A stretch of DNA of 64,000 nt, taken from Eutreptiella sp. 'Long Island Sound 2002'. Taxonomy: Eukaryota > Euglenozoa > Euglenophyceae > Eutreptiales > Eutreptiaceae. The position numbers and the translations under genes were made by a program. A model generated the notes under the pieces. The model did no database searches, had not been told where the DNA came from, and was given only the letters and a program-made list of their open reading frames with translations. Where the stretch lies: positions 103,421,367-103,485,366 of the forward strand of contig OZ038381.1 of the NCBI GenBank assembly GCA_964036045.1, written 5' to 3'. Positions 41,036-52,238 of this stretch are shown piece after piece; the stretch's first letter is position 1; every line of letters begins with the position of its first letter.

Positions 41036-41480
41036 GATCACCTTACGAACCCAGACCATTGTTGCCTGTGACCGGGGTGCATGCTGGGGGGGCTTACTAG
41101 GGGTGTGAGGATCAGGGGGTGCACACCGGTAACATTTGTGTAAATTCACGTGAATTCACGTGAAATTCGTACGAAATTCGTACGAAATTCGTGCGATTTT
41201 CGTACGAATTCACGTGAATTCACGGCTGTGAATCGGCTACAAGCTTGCCGGGTTCCGGCACTTCTCGTTTTGGGCACGGTTCGGACATGATGGATGCTTT
41301 TGGGGCAGGACTTTCATTGGATGATGCGTAGCAAAGCTTGGGGAGGAATTTTGGCCCCTCAAAGCCCTCGGAATGAACCAAGAATATGGCATTTTCCCCC
41401 AAAAACCTCAAAATTTGGGTAAATTCACGTGAAATTCACGCAATTATTCAAACGGCCTCTTAACGGCCGTTCACGAAGGG
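41036..41480. repeat. T4 right subterminal array and TIR
   Basis: Non-coding. About 41140-41225 has ATTCACGTGAATTCACGTG and AAATTCGTACGAAATTCG units. Then a unique-looking stretch shared with T5 (55920-56110) leads to the inverted TIR. Confidence 0.75.
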
Positions 41481-42820
41481 TACAATGTGACCCAGCATGT
41501 CATCCTCAGGGAGCGACGCGACTGGGTCCAGATGTTTGGACTAGTAGTCGGAGCCCTGCTTGGCAACACCCCTAGGAATCGAGTATCGCCTTCCCCTGAG
41601 ATGATTTATGAGAGTGTAGCGAAGTTAGAAGAGCGACTACAAACTGCGACGGTGCTTGTTTTCTCCACCCACGATGGAGGATTCACCAGGGGTTCTCTGG
41701 CCCAGGGTACACCGATTGGTGTGCTCACCCAGGATCTCACTAACCAAATGTGGCACGATGTGGTACGCCAGGCTTATGCATGTCCATGGTTGAGTTATGA
41801 GACTGTAGACCACGCGTCAGATTTGATGTATCGGTACTGCATGCGGGGTAGGGGGTGGGATAAAGCGCTGTTCAAACCCAATGGTTTGTGTCGCACTTTA
41901 GCGGAGATACATTGGACGGATTCCATTATCTTCGGAAACCGGTTTGCAGCGTGGGGCTGGTCCGACACTCCTGCTGTGGCACGCGCCCTGGTTGTAGAGG
42001 AAATAGTGCGGCGAGCACGTGCCAAAGGCGTCCTGGCAGATGCGGAGCGCCTAACTAAACTACCTAAGCCCCTGCGCGAAGAGGCCTCTTTGCACGAGTG
42101 GATTGATGAGTTCCTGCAGCAGTCTGAGACAGATGACTGGTGTTCCAACAGTCAGGGCTGCGCACCGACCATTGAACCCAAATACCCCCCTTTCCCGAAA
42201 GCTCCAGGTGGGTTTGAACTTATGAAATGGAAATCAAACGAGTTTGTCGCTTACGGGCTTAAATGGCGAGACATTGTCTCCTTTGCGGGTCATCCGCTGC
42301 AGGCCTGGAGCCGTGTGGTCAGCAGATGCCTCCAGATGTTGGTTAACCACCTCATTGATCGAGGGACAGGGCTGGGGTTTGCGAAAATGCAAGGGGTCAG
42401 GGATGAGATTCATGCGGCTGTGCGTATGGGACGGAAACCCCAATCCCTTTCTCTCAAAGAAGAAGATATGACGGACATGTTTTGGGAAATTCCGTCCACT
42501 GAAGTGAAGAGCGCCCTGTCCTGGGCAACAAATCCCTGTCTTTCTCAGTGTCCAAGGAAAGTAAACCACTTGATAGACTAGGAAAAGCCTCAACCAAAGG
42601 TTTTGAGATTGTTAGCCACGATGCTCCGGATCGCTTTGTGAGTTTCGATTTTTTGATAACGTCCTTTTCACAGCAGGAGCGGTCGTCCTACAGCAGAACG
42701 GGAAGGGAGTACCCATCGGGGGTTTTATCTCGGCTCAAGCGGCCGAGTTGCGGGCCATGTGGAAGGAGGCCCGCTTAACCTCCGAGGAGTCTCGCAGTGC
42801 ACGAAACCTCTGAGTGGAAT
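41481..42820 (+). pseudogene. Reverse transcriptase of the Penelope-like element, frameshifted
   Basis: The first frame is open from 41484 to 42581. Near its end is EDMTDMFWEIPSTEVKSAL, which fits RT motif A (Asp, then F-x-x-I-P). A shift near 42525 leads to VSKESKPLDRLGKASTKGFEIV, and another near 42645 to FDNVLFTAGAVVLQQNGKG and VPIGGFISAQAAELRAMWKE, which fits motif B (G-x-P-I-G-G-x-x-S). The F-x-x-I-P and G-x-P-x-G combination is typical of Penelope-type reverse transcriptases. The YxDD motif was not found, so the 3' part is missing or too degraded. Confidence 0.6.
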
Positions 42821-43380
42821 GTAGTGCTCGGGAAACCCCCTAGGGATTGGGCTGAGCTGCAGCCCCCGAAACCCCTGCTGCCTGTCTCAGCCACACTGAT
42901 CGGAGCCACTGACTTCACCATGGCCCCCCAGGCGGCTGCCACAATGACGCAGCATGGTGCGCTCATGACACACGCATCCCCCCACCTTGTTCTCGAGCAG
43001 GTATTGCATGAGAGGGGTTTCAGGGGATGGTGGCAGCCAGTGGACCGTCTTCTGGGCACCGTGTCTGTCCTGGGCACGGACGTTTCCTGGTGGCGACCAA
43101 TCCCTGGGACGGCTCTACTAAAGGACGCCTGCATACTATTGTTAAACATACACCGCCCAGGAATCGGGGAAAAGTCGGTGAGTTGCTCAAGTGTTTTGAT
43201 CCATTACAAGGGGTGGTGGGAGAGGTTCTCTGCCCCCCTGTCCTCAGTAGTGGCGACTCAGGGACTACCCCCCTGCCGTTTGTACTCTGTACATTGTTTT
43301 TGCTAATTTGCCAGACCATGTGCTGTCACGTGTGCAATTTGCTGTAGCATCCCTCCTGCGACCCATATTCCTTTGTCTAC
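42821..43380. other. Degraded 3' region of the retroelement
   Basis: Overlapping short frames with Trp/Pro-rich text (for example VSVLGTDVSWWRPIPG) may be the end of the reverse transcriptase, but no motif supports a specific call. It borders the P2 element. Confidence 0.3.
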
Positions 43381-43599
43381 CATCTGTACGTTTCTCGCCG
43401 GAGGCGCGCTTTTGTGGCCCACGGTGTTGCACGTAAGGTTTTGAAAACGCGTAGAGCGCGCACAACGCGTACAACACGTACAGACCAAGTAACACGCACA
43501 GAACGCGTAGCACGCCGAACACGTGGCTCCAGAGGCACGTGCAAAATTGAAATACCGGAACGCGCAGAACGCGCAGAACGCGCAGCACGTCGGTTTGCA

Positions 43600-44352
43600 C
43601 ACGGGCGCACATCGAGGAGGGGCCGCGGCCTCACAGTTGGGTATCCAGCCTACGCGGTTGTCCCCCAGGGTTCGCACTGGTTCCATGGGTAGGGATAGCA
43701 GGGGCTCCGCCTCCATGATCGTCTCGTTCAAGCCCCCCATTCCACCACACTACTCCTCATCCTCCTTGTCCTCCTCATCCTCCTCATCCTCCTCGTCCTC
43801 CTCATCCTCCTCATCCTCCTCATCCTCCTCATCCTCCTCGTCCTCCTCGTCCTCCTCGTCCTCCTCATGGTCCTCCTCCCACACCTCCTCGTCCTCCTCG
43901 TCTACCTCCATGTCCCGTGCGCCTTGCACACCTCCATAGCCATGTCCCGGTGCAAAGCACAACACGTCGAACGCCTTTCCACAACCGGTACATTCATAAC
44001 CGGTTCTTCCCCTCTTGCAAAAGTGGCACACACGCCGCCGTTGTGTCGCCACCGGCACGTGTACCTCTTGTCGGAGGGGGTGGGCAAAGTACCGCCGCCA
44101 CAACAGTTGCCATTGCCACTCCCACATACTAGTGGTCTCCTTGCAAAGTCCCAATTGCCAGCAAGTTGCGAACGCATTCGCAACCGCGTACCAGAGCACG
44201 AACACACGCACTGCGTGGGCCCATGTCCTCTGGCGGCCAACCTGCCTCATTTGCAGGGCCATGTGGTTCACACCATTGACACCGCGCGACAGTGTGCGGT
44301 ACGCCGCCACCACGGGTGCACTTCGCGCCCGCTTCGCCGGTGAGGTGGTCCC
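43600..44352 (-). CDS. piggyBac-like transposase, C-terminal exon, third catalytic Asp replaced
   Basis: Minus strand, after an acceptor TTTGCCCGCAG. Seen: VVAAYRTLSRGVNGVNHMAL aligned with YRTFAPGVDVCNQLCL of P1, then AVANAFATCWQL, and a Cys/His cross-brace CHFCKRGRTGYECTGCGKAF..CF..GH. The Asp of the family's G-V-D motif is Asn here. A long Asp/Glu tail (encoded by 43746-43866) follows and meets TAG 43750-43752. The same frame continues for about 45 codons (MGGLNETIMEAEPLLSLPM..) to a donor at about 43588 that opens a P2-type intron, so this TAG also looks read through or recently acquired. The upstream catalytic exons are not present in this copy. Confidence 0.65.
43746..43866. repeat. TCCTCA/TCCTCG hexamer-like repeat coding for an Asp/Glu tail
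   Basis: A minisatellite of TCCTCx units. On the minus strand it reads GAxGAGGAx and encodes an acidic C-terminal extension of the piggyBac-like protein. Confidence 0.85.
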
Positions 44353-44923
44353 CTGCGGGCAAACCACACATTCGTCAACATCAGTGGCAGTTCCAGAGGC
44401 AACAGCAGAGGCAGCATGGGCGGAACGTGCAGAACGCGCAGCACACGCAGAACGCGTAACACGACCTCCAGAGGCAGACACAGAAGGAGACACGTAGAGC
44501 GCGTATCACACGAAACACACGCAGGACACGGGCTGCGGGGACGTGGGCAAAGGGCCATGGGGATGGGGCAATGGGGGCGGTAGCAGGAACAATTCAATTG
44601 TTGCTTTCTTGAAACACTGTCCGTGCACGCAAAGCAGCGGCCGCAGCCGCCAACATTCATCCGAACGTTGAAAAAGCATTCACAACGCAATAAACACCGG
44701 CGTCGGTGCCCCAATGGAAGCGCCGCCTACCGATGTTACCACTGTGGGGTTGGCTGTGAGTGTGCTTGCTGGGCCAACGGCAATGGCCTTGAAAACAAAA
44801 GGGGTTGTGAGGTTTGTCTGCCGCGGACCTCATCGGGACGGGGCCACTCATCCCCATCCGAAAACTGTGTGTTTGAAAATATGCTGCCTGGGCTGCTCCA
44901 ACTTAGGTCGGACCGATTTACTA
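44353..44923. repeat. P2 intron/spacer region with ACGCG and CCAGAGGCA words
   Basis: 44390-44530 carries CCAGAGGCAACAGCAGAGG and GCGCAGCACACGCAGAACGCG words (an intron on the minus strand). 44640-44900 is a conserved stretch shared, inverted, with 62400-62660 that may be the 3' UTR or last exon of the accessory gene; two frames are similarly conserved, so I leave it uncalled. Confidence 0.45.
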
Positions 44924-47690
44924 AATCTGCACAATCTCGTCCTTCTCCATCTCCTCTCCCGCCGCTGCGGCTTCCTCCGGGGGCTGCTCTCCCATCTCCG
45001 CATCGCTTTTCGCCGCCCCAGCGCTCCCTTCCTCGGCTGCCTCCGGCTCCTGCGGTGGATCCACTGGCGCGGTTGACTCCTCCTCCGGCTCCGTTTTGAT
45101 TGGGTGCTGCAGAACACGGAAAACGCGTGAAACATGCAACCCACCTCCAGAGGCAAACCGAGAGGCACCAAAACGAACACGTGTGGAACGCGCAGAACGC
45201 CGAGAACACGTGGCCCACATCCAGAGGCACACCCGGAGGCTACGTGCAAATCCACTGGAACGCATAGTACTAATGTGCAACGCGCACCTGTGCACCTTCC
45301 GTTTGCGGGGGTCCCGTCTCCGGCCCCACCTCCGGCCTGCCTTGCTGCTCCCCGGAAAGTGGCGGTGGTGGTGGCTGAGGTCCCCGCGGCAGTGGCGGTG
45401 GTGGGAGTAGTGGCGCTGGTGGGATCCCCGGCGGTGGCGGTGGCGGCAGCATTGCTTGCGTCGGAGGATACGTGGGTGGCGGCGGATACGCGGGGGGCTC
45501 GTACCCGTACGGGTCGGACCCATACGGGAGGCTCCCGGAGCTCGAAGGCATTTCCGGATCCGTCTTCATCGGCTGGTACTCGTACCGCGGCTCATACTCG
45601 TATCGCGGCTCATACGGATACCCATGCTGATGCGGCCACTCCTCCTAGCTTGTCTACAGAACATGTAGAGCGCGCAAACCAGGTAAAACATGGGAAGGCA
45701 AATCCAGAGGCAGTCACAGAATCGAACGTGCAGACCGCGTAGAACGCGTAGGACGTGCAAAGCAGACAGGAGGCAACTCCAGAGGCAAGTGAAAAGACCC
45801 GTGCCACGACGCCCAGCACATGAATGCACACCCGCTGCCTCTTTGCATCCTTTGTTCTCACGAGTGTCCATGCCCCTGTGTCGGGTAGGTCGACACCTCT
45901 GTCCTCCGTTAGGGTGTAGGCCATGAGGCCAGCAATGCGGACCGTGCGCGACAGTTTCTCCTGTACAGACCGCGCAAAGCGCGTGCAACACCGGAAGGCA
46001 CCCCCAGAGGCAAAGAAGAGGCGCAACATCGGGAACACGTAGCACGCGCAGAACGCCGAAAACGCGCTACACGCTGGACCGGAGGCGTTAGAGAGGGAAC
46101 ACGCAACACATGCAATACACCTGCAAAGCGTTAGTGGGCATGTCGACAATGTCCTCCGCACCAAACGCACTCAGTTGGTCCATGCTGCGCCGTGGTCCGT
46201 ATGCGGACGACAGGGGCTCCCCCTTCAATTTCGCCAACGGCCGGCCTGCAGCTGCGGGGTCACCAAAGTCCGTACGCCAGTCCGGGGCTCCCACACAGTT
46301 CGTGCACACCGACACCCCCTTGATCAAACCGATTGCGACTTGGCGGGGTGAGGTGCTGCGGTATCGCTCCTCAAACAGTTCTCTGGCAGCGGCCGTGCTT
46401 TGTGCATTTTTCGTGCCACAGCGGAGGACCATCTGCACACTGTACGCCCGCACGTCCGTCACCAGAAGCAGCGCCATGCCCGGTTCGGGGCGCCCTTGTG
46501 TTTCCTCGGCCAAACACACTTTGTAGTGTTGGCATACTCGTCCGAGTGATATTCGTACTTCGACTCCAGGGTGCGCTGCATGGCCTGCACATCGTTGTCG
46601 TAGGCGGCCCCGGCTCGGTACTTCTCCCCTCGGGTTGCACCTGTGGGCATCGTCATGTGCGGTTCGCCTTCCACTGCGTAACGCACATGCGTGGGCTTCT
46701 CCTCCACTTTCTGCTTGCCCTTGCTCTTCTTCTTGGGTGGACTCTTCGCCTTTTCTTTCTTCTTGTTGGACAGCTCCTCCGGCTCTGGCTTTGCCTCTGG
46801 CTTCGCCTTGACAGGGGTTCCCTTTGCTTGTGCGGCCATGCGGGCAACCTCCAGGTGGGTGCTGCGGGGGGCGCGTTGGGCGATGGAGGGCTCGTCTTCG
46901 TCCTTCAAATCGGCAGCATCACTGCCCTCCTCCTCCTTCTCCACCTCCTCCTCTGCCTCCTCTGCCTCCTCTTCCGACTCCTCTTCCGACTCCTCCGCAT
47001 CCGAACTCTCCGTGGTTCCCTCATCTTGGATCCACGTCCACAGCCGGTCGCGCGGAATCTGTAGAACATGCAGAACATGCAAGACACATGGAGGCAACCC
47101 CAGAGGCAACACCAGAGGAAGCGCGCATAGCGCCGAGAACGCGCAAAACGCATAGCACACATTGAGAGGCAGCTCCAGAGGCAACGAAAAAGGGAACAGA
47201 TAAAGCGCGCAGAACGCACAGAACACCTTTTTGTATTTCAAGAAGCCATCCTTCTTGTTGCGGACGTCTTGCACCACATGTGGCGCATGTGGCTTGCCCT
47301 TCGGGGCCTTCACCTGTAAAAGGGTGCAAGAGGCGGTAGGGGACAACGGGCAGCGCAAAATAGTGCTCACATGAACCGCAAACCCGTGAACGTGGTACAC
47401 CTGATAGTTGTGAGGTTCGTCAACCAAAATTCTTTGTCTTGCTTGTCCTTGGCCCCTTTCTTCTTCCGATTGACCCATCCGGCATGCCACCCCGCTGCGA
47501 CACAAGGGGGTGAGGAGGACAGCGGTGCAAGGCGAGAAGCGAGACGAAAACGGAGACACACACACATACTCGTGGCTTGTTTAATTTGAAAGACAACGAC
47601 CGCGTCGTGCTTCAGTTTCTCCGGATGCCCCCACTCTCCCAGCTTCCCACCCATCTGCAACCATTGAGAATGTGTGGCCGGGTACAGGGG
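44924..47690 (-). CDS. P2 accessory gene, multi-exon, acidic/Lys-rich/Pro-rich protein
   Basis: Minus strand. Recognisable exons are 47690-47570 (GGKLGEWGHPEKLKHDAVVV), 47494-47401 (GWHAGWVNRKKKGAKDKQ), 47313-47227 (VKAPKGKPHAPHVVQDVRN), about 47059-46116, 45962-45833 (EKLSRTVRIAGLMAYTLTED), about 45655-45285 (Tyr/Pro-rich) and about 45108-44924 (ending EKDEIVQI, then TAG TAA). The largest exon holds an acidic block, a Lys-rich nuclear-localisation block (KKKEKAKSPPKKKSKGK) and a folded-looking part (ALLLVTDVRAYSVQMVLRCG). A one-base loss near 46555 shifts copy 1 relative to copy 2 (61237-60263 region). Family unknown; a chromatin-associated helper is only inference. Confidence 0.55.
47060..47226 (-). 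repeat. Representative P2 intron with ACGCG and CCAGAGGCAA words
   Basis: A minus-strand intron GTGTTCTGTGCG..GTTCTACAG made of TGCGTTCTGCGCG, TTGCCTCTGGAGCTGCCTCT and TTGCCTCTGGTGTTGCC words. At least six other introns or spacers of P2 (for example 45115-45270, 45660-45800, 45965-46110, 47760-48060) have the same make-up. Confidence 0.7.
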
Positions 47691-48715
47691 TGCAGGCATG
47701 GCTCCTGCACCATAAAAGCAGAGCGGCCTAGGAATGTTGAGGCAAAAACATGCTGCAGAGCACGTAGCACGCGTACAACGGCTCCAGAGGCAACGTCAGA
47801 AGCGAAAAATGACAACACACAAAACACCCAACGCACGTGGGCAGCGTAGCACCAAGGCAAAGGCATAGGCAAAAGGCAATTGTCGTTCGAACACGCTCGT
47901 TTGAGTTCCATTGGGAACCAGTGCAGGTGTGTGGCAGAGTACACGGGTGCAAGCATGGCAAAAAAAAAATCGGGTGTGGTATGATAGGTGTGAAGCAATT
48001 AGCCCCTGCAGAACGCGTAGAACGCGTAGGAAGACTTCCAGAGGCAGACTCAAAGGCACCAGACCGAAACACGCAGGACGCGCAACACACGCAGCACGCG
48101 TAGCACCAAGACAGAGGCAGAGGCAGGAGGCAATTGTGCTTCTCTCCTCAAAACTGGTTGAATTGAGCTAAACGGATAGTTCCATTGCGTCGGGCACCCT
48201 CGAAAACCCCCCGGAAGCACAAAACAATGATAAAAGCAAAAACGCGAGAAAGTTTCGTGCTATGCGTTCTACGCGTGGTAGCCAAAGGAATATACAGTAT
48301 CCCGCTCAAGTGGGAGCCACATGGGGACGTAGTGACCTGGGGGGGAGTGCTCGATTCGCTGTCCCGCGCCCCTTGCACTGTTTGGCTCCGACACACTGAG
48401 TGTGATGCGCAAAGGGGCACTCCTGTGGCTCGCCGACATTTGGTCAGTTGAGTGTATCCGGTGGGTAGATAAGTCCTCGCCGAATGCACGGACAGTCTGG
48501 CGCTCCTTGGTGCCGGCGATTTTCTGCAAGTCCCTGTGGTATGCGTGGTCCAGGACCGACGTCCTGCTGAACCTGCGTTCCTTGGTGTGGGGCTTAATGG
48601 CTAGGGGGTATCCTTTGGCCTGGTGGAAGCCAGCTTTTCGCCGGTGCTGGGAGAAGTTCAGGCTGTGCAGAATTTTTCCACTGTCGCAGCTACATGCATG
48701 AATAAAACAAGGCAC
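47691..48715. pseudogene. P2 copy 1 left segment and short plus-strand coding remnant
   Basis: 47700-48290 is the segment that appears in opposite orientation at 57780-58408 (minus-strand exon HVFASTFLGRSAFMVQEP plus P2 introns). 48290-48712 on the plus strand encodes LKWEPHGDVVTW and, after a frame change, DKSSPNARTVWRSLVPAIF and NLRSLVWG. These match plus-strand text at 58854-59135 (LKWEPHDNVA, SPNAREVLRSTFPSLL, NVRSLVWG). The conservation shows that the plus strand is the real coding strand. Function unknown. Confidence 0.45.
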
Positions 48716-48811
48716 AACTGGGGCTGTTGGCTCTCGTGTGTGATACGGGTGCCTCTGCAGGTAATTTTTTTTCCAGAGGCACCAGCCAACAAGCGTATGG
48801 GGGTGGGCATT
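48716..48811. other. Short spacer
   Basis: Nothing recognisable; it contains one P2-like CCAGAGGCACCAG word. Confidence 0.3.
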
Positions 48812-49255
48812 GTTTTTGCCTTGTCTTTATGCGAACATCATAAATTGTAAGGTACAAGACACATGCTTGTGACGATCATGCATAGCTAGTTTTAGCAAAC
48901 TGTTTGACTTGGGTACAGCTAACGTATGGCCACTCACGGAGTCGTGTCGCGACCACACATGATAGCCTTGTGCCCCTGGTCGTTTGATATTTTGTCCAGT
49001 GGTGTTGTGCAAGATGAAAGGCCGTGTACCGAGACCAATGTACACTATGCATGCACGGTGCATGTGCACGTTCACTCGGAGTGTGTGTGAGTGTGCATGG
49101 GCGTGCCGGGGATGTAGGCACAAACAGGGCCGCACCCCATGAAGGAGAGGTGCCTAAAGGAACCCCGTGGACCTGTGCCTTGTACTGCTTTTGTCTTCGA
49201 CATCCTATGACCGGTTACTGAGGAGTCCTGTTTCTTATGCCCGCTTGCGTGTGAC
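48812..49255 (+). repeat. Repeat R8, uninterrupted copy with the empty T1 site
   Basis: About 445 bp, matching 8142-8379 joined to 21288-21500. The sequence GAGACCAATGTACACTATGC around 49031-49050 is the target as it was before T1 inserted. It may be a solo LTR or leader of the retroelement family seen at 21.6-23.4 kb. Confidence 0.85.
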
Positions 49256-50365
49256 CAACACTTATCACACATGACCATTGGAACGAAAGGCATCAAATCC
49301 TGCAAAATAGGGGAAGTGTTCGTGTTAGTGTACAGAAATGGCGAAGTTTTCGCGTCTCATTGGACCGAAACGTGGCAAATCATGGGTATGATATCACGTA
49401 GTTTCCAAAGAGATGCGAAATTTCGCATCATAGTTGAAATTGGCTAATTTGGGGTGCTGATTCAGGTAGCTGGGAAAGCTTCATGGGTTTTCGAAGAAAA
49501 GTTGTCTTTTAGAACCCAGTCTTTGGCAATGTCTTACCTTGTCTTCTGATTAGGATACGTTTCGCAGCACGCAATGTTACTCAAGTAACAGCAGACCTTG
49601 ACCCCCTACCTCCCCATCTCCTTGTTACTCAAAAGTGGGCGGCAACCATGCAACAATACCTAGCACCGGGTAAAACATTGTTACTCGACGGAGGGTTGGA
49701 CCCCCCACGCCCCCAATATTTTACCCGAGTAACAAAAGATGCCGTGAAACATTCCCTTAGTACCCGAAAAATTAAACCCGGTATGAGGCAAAATACGAGC
49801 ACTTTTGGGTGTCCGGGACGGTGCGCACTTAAGCCCCCCCAAGCCATACGGCATGCATTCGATGCATTGATAATAGTACATACCGTACAAGCCCAAAAAA
49901 GCTTGATCCCGCCAAAGGCCAAGTGTGCATGGTCCCGCAAAAACCCACAACCCGTGCATGAAGATAACTACTCTCGAAAAAAAATTCACCCGTGTTGTAT
50001 CTAACTTTCCGACGTGGGTGCCAAGCGCTTGGCATGTGGGACGGGGATGACAACCCATTAACAAGCACGAGCAAACCACCAACTCAACAGTGGGGAATTC
50101 CATTGGCTGCAAGAAAACACAGAAATGTGAAGCGGGAAGCACTTCCCTCAAGTTGTTTACCGCAACCCGCCATCGGTGGACACGCCACTATTGTGCTTGA
50201 TACGTCTTTCTACACACAGTGAATCACATTTCAGGTCTCCATAAACCCTTTTTACTTCCTTCAACAATTTGTAAAATTTGAACCCAACAAAATTAGTTTC
50301 TACACATGCTAAGAGGGCAAGGCGAGCAAACACGCACAAAGCAAGTTATTGAATTTTTACCCATG
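49256..50365. other. No recognised gene; GTTACTC/GAGTAAC words
   Basis: AT-richer than its surroundings, with short overlapping frames on both strands and no domain. Between 49575 and 49735 there are several ACTCAAGTAAC, TTGTTACTC and CGAGTAACAA words, a possible further short palindrome family. I would not call a coding sequence here. Confidence 0.35.
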
Positions 50366-51507
50366 TTACCTGGTTTTTACCTGAGAAACACTTTGGGCCT
50401 TTACGTCGTAGTTACATAGGCCCTCCACCGTTGTTTGGTACCGGCCAACCCCTTCTCCAGCGGCTTGGAGGTCAACAGACTCCATGTCGTCGCAAGGGGG
50501 TGTCTGTATTACTGCGCACAGGCGCTCAAACGGGTTCTCCGGGAGCACTTCAAAAATTTGCCGGTAGCCGGCGGCCTCAAACCCTTCGGCCGACATGATG
50601 GGTGGTTGTGGCAGCTCATGGCGTGCCACCGGACACGACCAATGGACACCCACATTTGGGCTACCCATGCGGATCACTTGGTGTTCATCAGTTCATAGCA
50701 CGCAACGATACTTAGTAGAGAACACTGTTGGGGTCGTCACATGCGGGATGTGTTGCCTCCTGGTATGGTACGGGCTGCACGTGGCCACTAGGAATAAACC
50801 CAGGCAGGGGATTTGGTGCACACGTACTTCACTGGACGATCGGTTGTCTTGGTTCCAACCCTCGGCAGTTCTTAGTATGCACCGCATCAAACCCAAGGCT
50901 AGCGCTGGTCAGCAGGGTCCTCCTCTCCGCGCCGCCGGGGCACCAGCCTATTGATGTACTTCTTTGGCACAGCACCTCCTGTGCACAAGGCCACCGTTCT
51001 GTTCATGGCATGCAGCGTTGACTTTCCTCGCCGGACCACAAGCGCCAAGCTGTTGCGGAAAAGTTGCCCAAGTGACCGGGCAAAGGCGCTAAACACCGCC
51101 TTGGCCAACATCGGCTTACAACCCGTCATGTCCACATGCCACACCAACGTGGCAATGTGTGCCAGGTCACCAGCTGTGTGACGCACCGCTGCAGCCATAC
51201 CGCCCGGCACCATTGGGAGATCCTCCGCGTTGGCATCTTTCTGCAGAAACATGTACTTGACCCAACTCAACATGTAGGTCGGTTAGTTGTGGTTTCTTGT
51301 TTCAAGGGGGGCTTTTGTACAGATAGTTTCGTGGCACACCATAATGGTCCCGTTCGGGGAATCTTCCAGCGCAGTCCTCGACTGTTCCTCCAACGTCTCC
51401 TGCACCATCGGAAATGGTTTAACTGCTAAGATCTGTTCACATGGACGCGTATGTGGTGAAATCTTAACTCGTACACGTTGGTTTTCTCTTTGTTGAAAAT
51501 TTATCAT
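50366..51507 (-). pseudogene. Hypothetical minus-strand coding remnants
   Basis: Consecutive minus-strand stretches, in shifted frames: 51507-51283, 51273-50899 (LPMVPGGMAAAVRHTAGDL, KPMLAKAVFSAFARSLGQLF), 50896-50693 and 50677-50366 (EGFEAAGYRQIFEVLPENPF). They look like one decayed gene. A transposase is possible from context, but I see no catalytic motif. Confidence 0.35.
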
Positions 51508-51669
51508 TTTTCATGGAAAATTCATGTGTTGGGTATCACCTTACCCAACCCAACCCCTTTTTGCACTTCCCCTGTACCACTGGGTGCCACCGGAGACATT
51601 GCCGACCGTAGGTCGCCTTCTCCCTCCGCAGAGTGTCCCGAAAACCATACTGAATTTTGCAAAACCTTG

Positions 51670-51856
51670 CTTTCAGACTGTCCTGTGACACGTACGTGTT
51701 GGCAGTGCAACGTGTACGCGTTGGGTGCGCGGCGCGTACGTGTTGGTGTTTCGACACGTACGCGTTAGTAACTTAACACGTACGCGTCAGCTCACCAACG
51801 CGTACGTGTTAGATTACCGACGCGTACGTGTTGATCTGCTGGTGCGTACGCATGTA
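51670..51856. repeat. Array of AACGCGTACGTGTT-type palindromes, target of T5
   Basis: Contains about eight units of the form ACGTGTACGCGTTGG, CACGTACGCGTTAG, CAACGCGTACGTGTTAG. The array continues for a few units beyond T5 (56182-56215, TTCGTACGCACC and CTACGTGTTACG), so T5 inserted into it. No gene of a matching element is seen nearby; it may be the end of an undescribed seventh family. Confidence 0.7.
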
Positions 51857-52238
51857 CCCTTCGTGAACCGGCCGTTTGAATCCGAGATTCACGGTACCGT
51901 GAATTTCACCCAATTTTGCTGCGTTTTGCTCGTAACTTGGTGCTATCGTGTGCTTTTCTCGGGCTACCTTCGTCCAAAGTAAGATCCAACAAATATGTGC
52001 AATTTAGAGGTTTGAAGTCCCCGCATGGTTCAACACATTTGGTGAAATTCGCGTGAATTTGAAATTCACGCACCCAGATTCAAGCAAAAATTCACGGTAG
52101 ATTCACATGTTCACGACAATATGAAATTCGCACGATTTTGGTACGAATGTCGTACGAATTTCGCACGAATTTACCCTCATTTCCACTGTTTGCCTTTCTC
52201 ACAACTCTCAAAGCCTTTCTTCGCATTCTCTTTTGACA

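Larger units (their letters stand above)
34606..41480 (+). mobile_element. T4: TIR transposon with oxygenase gene and intact-looking transposase
   Basis: The left end is CCCTTCGTGAACCGGCCGTT and the right end is its near-perfect inverse ..CACGAAGGG, with TA on both sides (34604-34605, 41481-41482). It is inserted in TTGTACAA within the Penelope-like element. It contains gene A (oxygenase-like and coiled coil) and a 587-codon transposase. AAATTCGTACGAATTT and ATTCACGTGAAT palindromes cluster at both ends, in the intron and between the genes. T5 is a shorter sister copy. Confidence 0.9.
31440..42820 (+). mobile_element. Penelope-like retroelement with N-terminal GIY-YIG, split by T4
   Basis: Plus-strand fragments before and after T4 together give a GIY-YIG endonuclease (33590-33880), a linker region, and a reverse transcriptase (41481-42780). 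That order, endonuclease ahead of reverse transcriptase, is the permuted arrangement described for Chlamys/Naiad-type Penelope elements. Reading frames are broken in several places. The left and right ends are not defined. Confidence 0.6.
43400..48290 (-). mobile_element. P2 copy 1: second piggyBac family element, minus strand
   Basis: Contains a piggyBac transposase C-terminal exon (43600-44352) and a multi-exon accessory gene (44924-47690). The introns and spacers are filled with one motif set: AACGCGTAGAACGCGCAGAA-type words with CCAGAGGCAA. A second, rearranged copy lies at 57.8-63.3 kb. Terminal repeats were not identified. Confidence 0.6.

Noticed and set aside
43523-43939. Plus-strand poly-Ser frame
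   Set aside because: It is the antisense reading of the TCCTCx repeat that encodes the acidic tail of the minus-strand piggyBac-like exon.
44640-44900. Extra exon after the P2 accessory stop (TAG TAA)
   Set aside because: Two reading frames are about equally conserved between the copies, so coding and 3' UTR cannot be told apart.
49648-50151. Overlapping frames of 118 and 156 codons on opposite strands
   Set aside because: Neither has a recognisable domain, a paralogue in the window or convincing composition.
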